A model generated the notes under the pieces. The model made no database searches, was not told the DNA's origin, and was given only the letters and a program-made list of their open reading frames with translations. From Kiritimatiellales bacterium (GTDB lineage Bacteria; Verrucomicrobiota; Kiritimatiellia; Kiritimatiellales; Pontiellaceae): a stretch of DNA of 9,181 bases. Location: assembly GCA_030621805.1 (NCBI GenBank), contig JAUXGY010000047.1, forward strand, positions 1-9,181, written 5' to 3'. Position 1 is the stretch's first letter; each line of letters begins with the position of its first letter. Both the position numbers and the translations under genes were made by a program. Positions 1 to 5,832 of the stretch are shown in pieces.

Positions 1-873
1 GTACGGCTGGATGTTTTTCTGGCGGGGGCGGTACCGCAGATGTCGCGCTCGCAGTGGAAGACGCTGATCCATGATGGGCGGGTGGCGGTGAATGGAATGG
101 CCTGCAAGCCGAACCACAAGCTAAAGGCGGGCGATGAGGTGGCCTGGTCGTTGCCCGAGGAGACGCCGGCTGAACCACAGCCGGAGGAGATTCCGCTCGA
201 TATCCTGTTCGAGGATGACGCACTGCTGGTGCTCAACAAGTCGTCGGGGAGGGTGGTTCATCCGGCACCGGGCAATAAGTCGGGTACACTGGTGAACGCG
301 CTATTGTTCCACGATCCGGCATTTCGATCCGTCGAACGCGCGGGCATTGTACACCGCCTCGATAAGGATACGTCTGGCGCGATGGTGGTGGCAAAAACGG
401 ATGCCGCGCTGGCGGAGCTACAACGGCAGTTTAAGGCGAGGGAGACGTATAAGGAATATTTGGCGTTGGTATGGGGCGCCCCGCCTCCGAGCGGGCAAAT
501 CGAGACGCAGATCGGGCGGCATCCAAAACATCGCCAAAAGATGGCGGTATTGAAGGAGGGCGGTCGCGTGGCAGTGTCCAACTTCAAGAGATTGGAATCG
601 TTTGCTGAAACGACGCTGGTGCAGGTGAAGATTGAAACGGGCCGGACGCATCAGATTCGGGTGCATATGACGCATCTGGGGCATCCGGTGGTGGGCGATG
701 CGGTGTATGGCCGCTCGCGGAAGGGCAAATTAAGCGCGGACCGTCAAATGTTGCATGCGGCCAAGTTGGGGATTATTCATCCTTGTTCAGGAAAAAAACT
801 TTTCTTCGAGGCCCCGTTACCTAATGATATGCGCCAACTTTTGGAAAAACTACGAATTGAAGACCATGGCTGA
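1..873 (+). CDS. rluD: RluD-family 23S rRNA (or tRNA) pseudouridine synthase, 5' end missing
   Basis: The enzyme isomerises uridine to pseudouridine in structured RNA. The RluD group classically modifies helix 69 of 23S rRNA, but RluA-type relatives with other targets look alike, so the exact substrate is not certain. The frame is open from base 1. The residues before the first ATG (position 40) read RLDVFLAGAVPQ and belong to the N-terminal S4 RNA-binding domain (RLDxFLA...SRSxxxxLIxxGxVxVNG). The true start therefore lies upstream of the window, and roughly 10-20 residues are missing. The catalytic motif GIVHRLDKDTSG follows, with its Asp codon at 361-363. Downstream are the family motifs ETGRTHQIRVHM (near 637-672) and HPVVGDAVYG (near 682-711). 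About 290 codons are present, against about 320 for E. coli RluD, and the C-terminus looks complete. Its stop overlaps the start of the next gene by 8 bases, which suggests co-transcription and translational coupling. Confidence 0.93.
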   Translation, partial: VRLDVFLAGAVPQMSRSQWKTLIHDGRVAVNGMACKPNHKLKAGDEVAWSLPEETPAEPQPEEIPLDILFEDDALLVLNKSSGRVVHPAPGNKSGTLVNALLFHDPAFRSVERAGIVHRLDKDTSGAMVVAKTDAALAELQRQFKARETYKEYLALVWGAPPPSGQIETQIGRHPKHRQKMAVLKEGGRVAVSNFKRLESFAETTLVQVKIETGRTHQIRVHMTHLGHPVVGDAVYGRSRKGKLSADRQMLHAAKLGIIHPCSGKKLFFEAPLPNDMRQLLEKLRIEDHG

Positions 874-1558
874 AACGACATTTTATAATCTGGTTGAGAA
901 TCTGGAGAACTACCTGGAATACCAGCGCGACGAGGGGGTCCAGCGGATGGAGGTCGACCGTGCCGTGCTGGCTGAGCTGGCCAAGGCACCCGTGGCTCCA
1001 GCAGAAGTTGCGCCTGTTGTTTCTTGCGGGCATTGCCTGCTTTGCCACACCCGCATGAATACGGTTCCGGGTGCGGGGAAGGTGGATCAGCCGGAGATCA
1101 TGTTTGTGGCCGAAGAGCTCGGGGCCGATGAAGATGCGCAGGGTCATCCATTTGCAGGAGAGGCGGGATGCTTGCTCGTTAAAATGATCGAGGCGATGGG
1201 ATACCGCCGCGAGGAGGTATTCATTGCCAATGTTGTAAAGCGTTGTCCTGCGGGCGATCAGCTACCCTCTACGGAGGAGATGGAGGCGAGTTTTAGCCAT
1301 TTGCAGCAACAGATTACGGAGATTAAACCGACGGTCATCGTCGGGATGGGAGCAACGGTCATTAAAGGCCTGCTCGGAAAAACAGCGGGGATCACGCGCC
1401 TGCGCGGAACGTGGCAGGAATGCCAGGGCGTCAAGCTGATGCCGACCTTCCACCCATCCTACCTGCTTCGCGACCCATCGAAAAAGAAGGTGGTCTGGCA
1501 GGATTTGCAGTTGGTGCTTAAGGAACTGGGCCGGGAGCCCCCGCCGAGGAACAAGTGA
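866..1558 (+). CDS. Family 4-type uracil-DNA glycosylase with altered Fe-S cysteine pattern
   Basis: It probably removes uracil from DNA as the first step of base excision repair. I place the start at ATG 866 rather than at upstream in-frame starts, because the upstream extension would only re-read the rluD end in another frame. This gives 230 residues and an 8-base overlap with rluD. Residues 1-50 are a variable N-terminal extension. Residues 81-101 (VAEELGADEDAQGHPFAGEAG) match motif 1 of family 4 enzymes (usually GEAPG-x2-ED-x2-G-x-PF-x-G-x-AG), though the usual G and P are changed. Residues 192-202 (MPTFHPSYLLR) match motif 2 with its catalytic His. Family 4 enzymes bind a 4Fe-4S cluster through CxxC plus two later Cys. 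Here C54 and C57 are kept and there is an extra C60. The later KCRP is replaced by KRCP (C127), and the fourth Cys position is Ser142. Either the cluster is held differently or it is lost. The family call is firm; the cluster state is inference. Confidence 0.88.
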   Translation: MAETTFYNLVENLENYLEYQRDEGVQRMEVDRAVLAELAKAPVAPAEVAPVVSCGHCLLCHTRMNTVPGAGKVDQPEIMFVAEELGADEDAQGHPFAGEAGCLLVKMIEAMGYRREEVFIANVVKRCPAGDQLPSTEEMEASFSHLQQQITEIKPTVIVGMGATVIKGLLGKTAGITRLRGTWQECQGVKLMPTFHPSYLLRDPSKKKVVWQDLQLVLKELGREPPPRNK

Positions 1559-1559
1559 T

Positions 1560-2180
1560 ATGGCCGATGATGTAAAATCAAATCCTGACGACGAGTTGAC
1601 CGCAGAGGGTGGACTTCCTGATGGTGACTTGGTCTTCAAGGCCCAGCAGGGGGATTTGCAGGCCTTCGACGAGCTGGTCGAACGCTACCACGGAAAAATC
1701 TACGGACTGACCTATAATATGACCAGTAACCGCGAGGATGCTGAGGACCTCACGCAGGAGGTTTTCGTGAAAGCCTTCAATGCGCTGCCCCGCTTTAAAG
1801 GCAAATCCTCCTTCTATACTTGGGTCTACCGCATCGCTGTCAACAAGACCATAAACTACCGCAAGAAGCGTAACCGAAAACGTGCGCTGAGCCTCGATCA
1901 GTTTGATCAGGAAATCAAGACCGACGACGTCTATCACGATCTCACCGCCAAGGGATCGCCATTGCGTAACCTGAGTTTAAGCGAGTTGCAGAAAAAATTG
2001 AACGAAGCCCTGCAGACCCTGTCCGAAAAGCACAGAACCGTTGTGGTTATGCACGATATGCAAGGCATTCCGCACGAAGAAATCGCCAAGGTGGTGGGAT
2101 CATCGGTCGGTACGATTCGATCAAGACTGTTCTACGCAAGAAGGCAAATGCAGACGGAATTAACGGAATTCATGAAATGA
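1560..2180 (+). CDS. ECF (sigma-70 family, RpoE-like) RNA polymerase sigma factor
   Basis: An extracytoplasmic-function sigma factor of 206 residues that would direct RNA polymerase to a dedicated promoter set. Region 2 spans about residues 25-105. It includes the typical stretch DAEDLTQEVFVKAF (about 60-73) and SSFYTWVYRIAVNKTINYRKK (about 83-103), which contact core polymerase and the -10 element. A linker follows, and region 4 covers about 145-200 with the helix-turn-helix segment HEEIAKVVGSSVGTIRSRL for -35 recognition. No region 1 or 3 is present, as usual for ECF factors. The first 20 residues are acidic and variable. The start ATG is one base after the stop of the glycosylase gene, and GAGGA at 1546-1550 is a good ribosome binding site 9 bases upstream. 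The gene end overlaps the next start by ATGA. The target regulon cannot be read from this window. Confidence 0.95.
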   Translation: MADDVKSNPDDELTAEGGLPDGDLVFKAQQGDLQAFDELVERYHGKIYGLTYNMTSNREDAEDLTQEVFVKAFNALPRFKGKSSFYTWVYRIAVNKTINYRKKRNRKRALSLDQFDQEIKTDDVYHDLTAKGSPLRNLSLSELQKKLNEALQTLSEKHRTVVVMHDMQGIPHEEIAKVVGSSVGTIRSRLFYARRQMQTELTEFMK

Positions 2181-2647
2181 GCAAACCCAAAGGCAGAGTG
2201 GCAGCCGAAGATCCGGCAGACGTGCTATTACGGCAGTTGCTACACTTGAAAAAGTATGAGCGGCCCGAAGCAGCCCGGATAACCCGGAATAAGCAGAATA
2301 TCATGCGCGAGGTGCGCGAGGCGAATAGTCAGAAGCGATGGAGCCTTGGCGACTTGCTGGAGGTCAACATTCCGTGGTTCTATGCAGAGCCGCGCTATGG
2401 CATCGCCTTGCTTTTCATTGTTTTTGCCGGCCTTCAGCTCTGGGGGGCAAACTCCCGAGAAGAATCGCGAAACAGAACCGGAATCTATATGCCCGGCAGT
2501 ACGGTCACTTCCTATGAACAGACCTCGGCCATAGCCACCAACGGCACTTCCTATGCCAAGTTACCTAGCAACTTTCATCTGTTTCCCGATACCCCGCAGG
2601 GCGACAGCTCGATAAAATTTGTCGGGCGCCTTGAAGAAAAGAAATAA
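2177..2647 (+). CDS. Single-pass membrane protein coupled to the sigma factor; candidate anti-sigma factor
   Basis: A 156-residue protein that I do not recognise as a named family. Residues 1-72 are hydrophilic, rich in Arg, Lys and Glu, and probably cytoplasmic. Residues 73-91 (RYGIALLFIVFAGLQLWGA) form one clear hydrophobic membrane segment. Residues 92-156 are polar, rich in Ser, Thr and Asn, and probably lie outside the membrane. Its ATG overlaps the sigma factor stop by 4 bases (ATGA), the arrangement commonly seen for an ECF sigma factor and its regulator. This topology (cytoplasmic N-domain, one span, outer C-domain) is also that of many anti-sigma factors. However, no zinc anti-sigma HxxxCxxC motif is present, and the protein has no cysteine at all. 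The role as sigma antagonist is therefore inference from position and topology. It could also be an unrelated member of the sigma operon. Confidence 0.8.
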   Translation: MSKPKGRVAAEDPADVLLRQLLHLKKYERPEAARITRNKQNIMREVREANSQKRWSLGDLLEVNIPWFYAEPRYGIALLFIVFAGLQLWGANSREESRNRTGIYMPGSTVTSYEQTSAIATNGTSYAKLPSNFHLFPDTPQGDSSIKFVGRLEEKK

Positions 2648-2682
2648 TTCTATTTCCCTTCCCTTTGCGTCGTTTTGGCGCG

Positions 2683-2701
2683 GTTTTATCGTTCATAAAA
2701 C
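2683..2701. promoter_or_regulatory. Short perfect inverted repeat upstream of the histidine kinase
   Basis: GTTTTAT at 2683-2689 and ATAAAAC at 2695-2701 are exact reverse complements separated by 5 bases (CGTTC). It lies in the 93-base gap between the membrane protein and the kinase gene. It could be an operator, or a weak AT-rich hairpin in the transcript. It lacks the GC-rich stem and T-run of a standard intrinsic terminator. TTGCGT at 2665-2670 and TATCGT at 2687-2692 sit 16 bases apart and could be a weak -35/-10 pair. None of this is decisive. Confidence 0.3.
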
Positions 2702-2740
2702 AGATTGCAAAGCCTGCGACGTAATGGCACAGTTCTGCGT

Positions 2741-3916
2741 ATGAAACCGGGATTTTTCGATAAACTAGTAGATCGGCTCGACCATTTGGACTCGGGCAGC
2801 CTGCAAACCTATTTTCTGCGCCTCGCCAAGGAAAAGGGGTTGATGGAGACCATTTTCCAAGCCTTGGAGGAAGGGTTGATCGTACTCGATTCCGAGGCGC
2901 AGATTAGCTATGCCAACCGGGCCGCCGAACAGATGCTCGGCTTTAAGCTCGAATCCGCCCAAGGCGTTCCTATCCAGCGCTACCTCAAGGATATTCATTG
3001 GGATTTAATCTTGGATCTCGACGAATATGAGTGGAGCCAGCTGGTCCGTCGCGAAATTGAAATCACCTATCCGCAGCACCGCTTCATGGAATTCTATGTC
3101 GTGCCGCTCGCCGCCGTCGATGAGAAGGAAGAAGGAGCTGTTGTCATCTTCCGTGACGTCACGCGCGAGCGCGAAACCACGGCAGAGTCGATCGAGTCCG
3201 AGCGGCTCTATGCATTGAGTCTGCTCGCCGCTGGCGTTGCCCACGAAATTGGAAATCCGCTCAACTCGATCAATATCCACCTCCAGCTGCTCGACCGCGA
3301 GATTGGCCAGCTGGAAGATGAAACCGCAAAAGGGGAACTCAAAGAACTCGTTGATGTTTCGCGCAAAGAGGTGGCCCGGCTCGACACGATCATCCGCCAA
3401 TTCCTCAAGGCGTTGCGCCCATCGTTGCCGGAGCGCAAGCCGATGAAGCTCTCCCGGCTGATCGAAGAGATGCTCGAGGTTATGAAGCACGAAATCACCG
3501 ACCGCCGCATGTTGGTTGAAACCGATTTCCCGGAGAGCCTTCCGCTGGTCGCCATCGACGAAACGCAGGTCAAGCAGGTCTTCTTCAACGTGGCCAAAAA
3601 CGCATTGCAGGCGATGGACGATGGCGGGATACTGAAGATCTCCACCCAGGAGTCGGATCGTTTTATCAGCACCGTATTTGAAGATAACGGACCCGGCATT
3701 GATCCCGAAAACCTTGGTGCCATCTATGAACCCTACCACACCACGAAATCCGAAGGGACCGGCCTCGGAATGATGATTGTCCAGCGCATCATGCGCGACC
3801 ACGGCGGTGAGATTGAGATCAATACTGAGCCCGACCGCGGAACGAGGCTGACGTTGAGATTTCCAAGAGAGGATGCGCGGTTGAATCTGCTCGAAGCACC
3901 GCTTCGTAACGAGTAA
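2741..3916 (+). CDS. NtrB-like soluble PAS sensor histidine kinase
   Basis: A 391-residue sensor kinase that would phosphorylate the NtrC-like regulator encoded at 4454-5806. I chose ATG 2741. A TTG at 2705 is in frame but adds 12 unlikely residues, and neither start has a strong ribosome binding site. There is no membrane segment, so the sensor is cytoplasmic. A PAS domain covers about residues 33-145 (FQALEEGLIVLD, then the typical end GAVVIFRDVTRER). The dimerisation/phosphoacceptor domain has H168 in the H-box AAGVAHEIGNPLNS; the HExxN form is typical of bifunctional kinase/phosphatases. The ATPase domain has the N-box NVAKNALQAM (N283, N287), the G1 box DNGPGI (D315) and the G2 box GTGLGM (339-344). 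The last residues (LRNE) and the TAA stop are encoded by a heptamer repeat array, so the original C-terminus may have been slightly different. The kinase and its partner are separated by an inserted cassette. Confidence 0.93.
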   Translation: MKPGFFDKLVDRLDHLDSGSLQTYFLRLAKEKGLMETIFQALEEGLIVLDSEAQISYANRAAEQMLGFKLESAQGVPIQRYLKDIHWDLILDLDEYEWSQLVRREIEITYPQHRFMEFYVVPLAAVDEKEEGAVVIFRDVTRERETTAESIESERLYALSLLAAGVAHEIGNPLNSINIHLQLLDREIGQLEDETAKGELKELVDVSRKEVARLDTIIRQFLKALRPSLPERKPMKLSRLIEEMLEVMKHEITDRRMLVETDFPESLPLVAIDETQVKQVFFNVAKNALQAMDDGGILKISTQESDRFISTVFEDNGPGIDPENLGAIYEPYHTTKSEGTGLGMMIVQRIMRDHGGEIEINTEPDRGTRLTLRFPREDARLNLLEAPLRNE

Positions 3917-3932
3917 TGCGTAATACGTAATT
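3905..3932 (+). repeat. Left heptamer array of the S23 cassette
   Basis: Four 7-base units in register: CGTAACG, AGTAATG, CGTAATA, CGTAATT. They are imperfect copies of a CGTAATG unit, which as TGCGTAA is the reverse complement of the right-hand TTACGCA unit. In this orientation the unit carries TAA and ATG, and within a 21-base cycle a stop appears in every frame. The kinase stop (3914-3916) lies inside the array. Confidence 0.85.
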
Positions 3933-3942
3933 TGGAGGGAGT

Positions 3943-4413
3943 ATGAGGTTTTCGGAATGGGAAAGCGGTGTGCCTGAAGTCTTGCGGGAAGATACGCTAT
4001 GGACCGTGAAGGCATATCGGTTATCGTTGTTTCTTGCGGATGTTACATGGCGCGATGTGGTGAAGCTGTCGAAGGCCCCCGGGATGAGATCCCTGTCGGA
4101 TCAGTTGTATCGATCCTGTGGCTCCATCTGTGCGAACATTGAAGAGGGTTATTCAAAAAAGAGTTCAAAGGATCGCGCACGCTTCTACGAATATTCCCTT
4201 GGTTCTGCACGGGAAACCCGGGGTTGGTTCTACCGCGCCCGACCTATTCTTGGAGAAGAAGTGGCAATGCACCGGCTTGGGTTATCGACCGAAATCATCA
4301 AGCTTCTGTTGACCATGGTTCCCGATCAGCGGAACCAGGGGAAACAAAAGGTCTGTGAAGAATCGCCTGAATATATCGTAAAAGGTTTTCTCGATATGGA
4401 TGTGCCATTTTAG
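3943..4413 (+). CDS. Four-helix-bundle protein (S23 / 23S rRNA intervening-sequence family)
   Basis: A 156-residue member of the S23 family, small helical proteins first noticed inside 23S rRNA intervening sequences. The family is structurally related to the Avd accessory protein of diversity-generating retroelements, and its biochemical role is mostly unknown. Family hallmarks are LWTVKAYRLSLFLADV (about 19-34), SLSDQLYRSCGSICANIEEGYSKKS (about 50-74) and ARFYEYSLGSARETRGWFYRAR (about 79-100). These correspond to the usual LxxQlxRaaxSIxaNIaEG and iAxGSxxExxxxL patterns. Members are often near 120 residues; this one has about 20 extra at the N-terminus and about 25 extra at the C-terminus (from about 131). 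The start ATG 3943 has a strong ribosome binding site (GGAGG, 3934-3938). It is not within an rRNA gene. It sits between a kinase and its regulator, flanked by inverted heptamer arrays, so it is probably the cargo of a small element rather than part of the signalling pathway. Confidence 0.88.
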   Translation: MRFSEWESGVPEVLREDTLWTVKAYRLSLFLADVTWRDVVKLSKAPGMRSLSDQLYRSCGSICANIEEGYSKKSSKDRARFYEYSLGSARETRGWFYRARPILGEEVAMHRLGLSTEIIKLLLTMVPDQRNQGKQKVCEESPEYIVKGFLDMDVPF

Positions 4414-4416
4414 TTT

Positions 4417-4451
4417 TTACGCATTACGCATTACGCATTACGCATTACGCA
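4417..4451 (+). repeat. Right heptamer array: five perfect TTACGCA copies
   Basis: TTACGCA is repeated five times without error, then merges into TTATG, whose ATG (4454-4456) is the regulator start codon. The unit is the reverse complement of the left array unit TGCGTAA. In this direction the array contains no stop codon in any frame, and it would be read as a seven-residue cycle (for example YALRITH). Copy number changes would shift the frame by one base per unit. Confidence 0.95.
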
Positions 4452-4453
4452 TT

Positions 4454-5806
4454 ATGAAAACAAAACCAGTTGTATTAATCGTGGATGACGAGAAAAGTGC
4501 GCGGGATGGGTTAGTACGAGCCCTGCGGCGGAACTACCGTGTGCTGGCGGCGGAGAACGCAACGACGGCGCTGGAAGTGCTGGCCAGTCAGAAGATTGAT
4601 GTGTTGCTGAGCGATGTCCGCATGCCGGGCATGGACGGGATCACGCTGATGCAACGCGCGCTGGCCAATCATCCAGCGCTGACGTGTATCATTCTAACGG
4701 CCTACGGTGATGTCGAGCTGGCCGTCGAGGCGATGCAGCAGGGCGCGACCGATTTTATGACCAAGCCGATCAACCTCGACAAGCTAGAGCTGGTGCTGGA
4801 ACGGGTACTAAAAGCTAAGCATATCGAACTGGAAAATGAACAATTGCGCGTCCAACTGGATAGCAAATATGGTCTGGAAAATATTATCGGGAACTCCGCT
4901 CCGATGCAGGAGGTTTTCGATATGATCCGGCAGGTGGCCGGCTCCCGAGCGACGGTGCTGATCCAGGGCGAGAGTGGTACCGGCAAGGAGCTTGTCGCCA
5001 AGGCCATCCACCAATTGGGGGCGCGGTCGAAGGGGCCGTTCGTGGCCGTACACTGCGCCGCACTTGCGCAAAACCTGTTGGAGAGCGAGCTCTTTGGGCA
5101 TGAAAAGGGGGCGTTTACCGGAGCCATGGAACGACGGGTCGGCCGCTTCGAAAAGGCGGATGGTGGATCACTTTTCCTCGACGAGATCAGCGAGATCGAC
5201 GCATCGGTTCAGGTCAAAATTTTGCGGGCGCTGGAGGAGCGGCAGATCGAGCGCGTCGGGGGGGATATTCCGGTGGATGTCGACTCGCGCCTGATTGCCG
5301 CGACCAACCGCGACCTGAAGGCCATGGTTGACGAAGGCGAGTTTCGCGAGGATCTCTTCTACCGGCTCTACGTCGTCGTTATCACCCTTCCACCGCTACG
5401 TGAGCGGGAGGACGATATTTTACTTTTGCTCAACCACTACCTTGCCGTCTTCAACGAGGAAAACGGCAAACAGGTCGAAGGCTTTACACCCGCCGCATAC
5501 AACCTGCTCTCGGCCTACGCCTGGCCGGGAAATATTCGCGAGCTGCGCAACCTCGTCGAGCGCATGGTGGTGCTTGCGCATGGAAAGGGACTCGATGTGA
5601 AGGACATTCCGGAACAAGTACGCGACGAGACGGGGAATCGGGGCGAAGTAAAGATCGATGCCGACCTCACAGTCGATGAAATGGAAAAACGGATGGTGGT
5701 TCAGGCCTTGGAAAAAACCGGTGGAAACCGCACGAAGGCCGCCGAGAAACTCGGGATCAGCCGCCGGACGCTACACCGTAAGCTAAACCAGTATGAAATA
5801 AATTAG
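4454..5806 (+). CDS. NtrC-family sigma-54-dependent response regulator
   Basis: A 450-residue activator, the partner of the kinase at 2741-3916. The receiver domain (about 4-118) has D11/D12, phosphoacceptor D54 (LLSDVRMPGMDG), T82 and K104. The AAA+ domain follows: Walker A GESGTGKE (172-179), the sigma-54 contact loop GAFTGA (219-224), Walker B GGSLFLDE (237-244), arginine-finger region FREDLFYRL (297-305) and sensor II WPGNIREL (357-364). The C-terminal Fis-type helix-turn-helix is NRTKAAEKLGISRRTLHRKL (425-444). All catalytic motifs look intact. I place the start at ATG 4454. A longer in-frame reading from ATG 4400 would add 18 residues made mostly of the repeat and is unlikely for a receiver domain. 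The 5' side of ATG 4454 is entirely TTACGCA repeat, with no ribosome binding site. No sigma-54 promoter with correct spacing was found in the window, so its targets are probably elsewhere. Confidence 0.96.
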   Translation: MKTKPVVLIVDDEKSARDGLVRALRRNYRVLAAENATTALEVLASQKIDVLLSDVRMPGMDGITLMQRALANHPALTCIILTAYGDVELAVEAMQQGATDFMTKPINLDKLELVLERVLKAKHIELENEQLRVQLDSKYGLENIIGNSAPMQEVFDMIRQVAGSRATVLIQGESGTGKELVAKAIHQLGARSKGPFVAVHCAALAQNLLESELFGHEKGAFTGAMERRVGRFEKADGGSLFLDEISEIDASVQVKILRALEERQIERVGGDIPVDVDSRLIAATNRDLKAMVDEGEFREDLFYRLYVVVITLPPLREREDDILLLLNHYLAVFNEENGKQVEGFTPAAYNLLSAYAWPGNIRELRNLVERMVVLAHGKGLDVKDIPEQVRDETGNRGEVKIDADLTVDEMEKRMVVQALEKTGGNRTKAAEKLGISRRTLHRKLNQYEIN

Positions 5807-5832
5807 TGCGACTGTAAATTAAGGATCGATTT

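Larger units (their letters stand above)
3905..4453. mobile_element. Putative cassette: four-helix-bundle gene between inverted heptamer arrays
   Basis: About 550 bases lie between two genes that normally adjoin, a histidine kinase and its NtrC-type partner. The segment consists of a left array of 7-base units, a strong ribosome binding site (GGAGG at 3934-3938), one four-helix-bundle gene, and a right array of the same unit in inverted orientation. No transposase, target duplication or other mobility gene is seen. The boundaries given are simply the outer edges of the arrays. Calling it mobile is inference from its position, its symmetry and its single cargo gene. It could instead be a domesticated locus or a substrate moved in trans. 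Confidence 0.5.

Noticed and set aside
40..42. ATG at 40 as start of the pseudouridine synthase
   Set aside because: The in-frame residues upstream (RLDVFLAG) are conserved parts of the S4 domain, so the gene begins before the window.
2725..2738. TGGCAC followed by TGC before the kinase start, resembling a sigma-54 promoter
   Set aside because: The GG-to-GC spacing is one base too short, and the site would place transcription start almost at the start codon.
3005..4015. Long open frame (336 residues) on the minus strand across the kinase gene
   Set aside because: It lies antisense to a kinase with all its motifs intact, and its translation shows no recognisable domain; it is a shadow of codon bias.
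3943..4413. Four-helix-bundle gene as an rRNA intervening sequence
   Set aside because: The flanking sequence is a kinase and a response regulator, not 23S rRNA.
4417..4451. Tandem repeat considered as a CRISPR array
   Set aside because: The unit is 7 bases with no spacers and no cas genes nearby; it is a simple tandem array.
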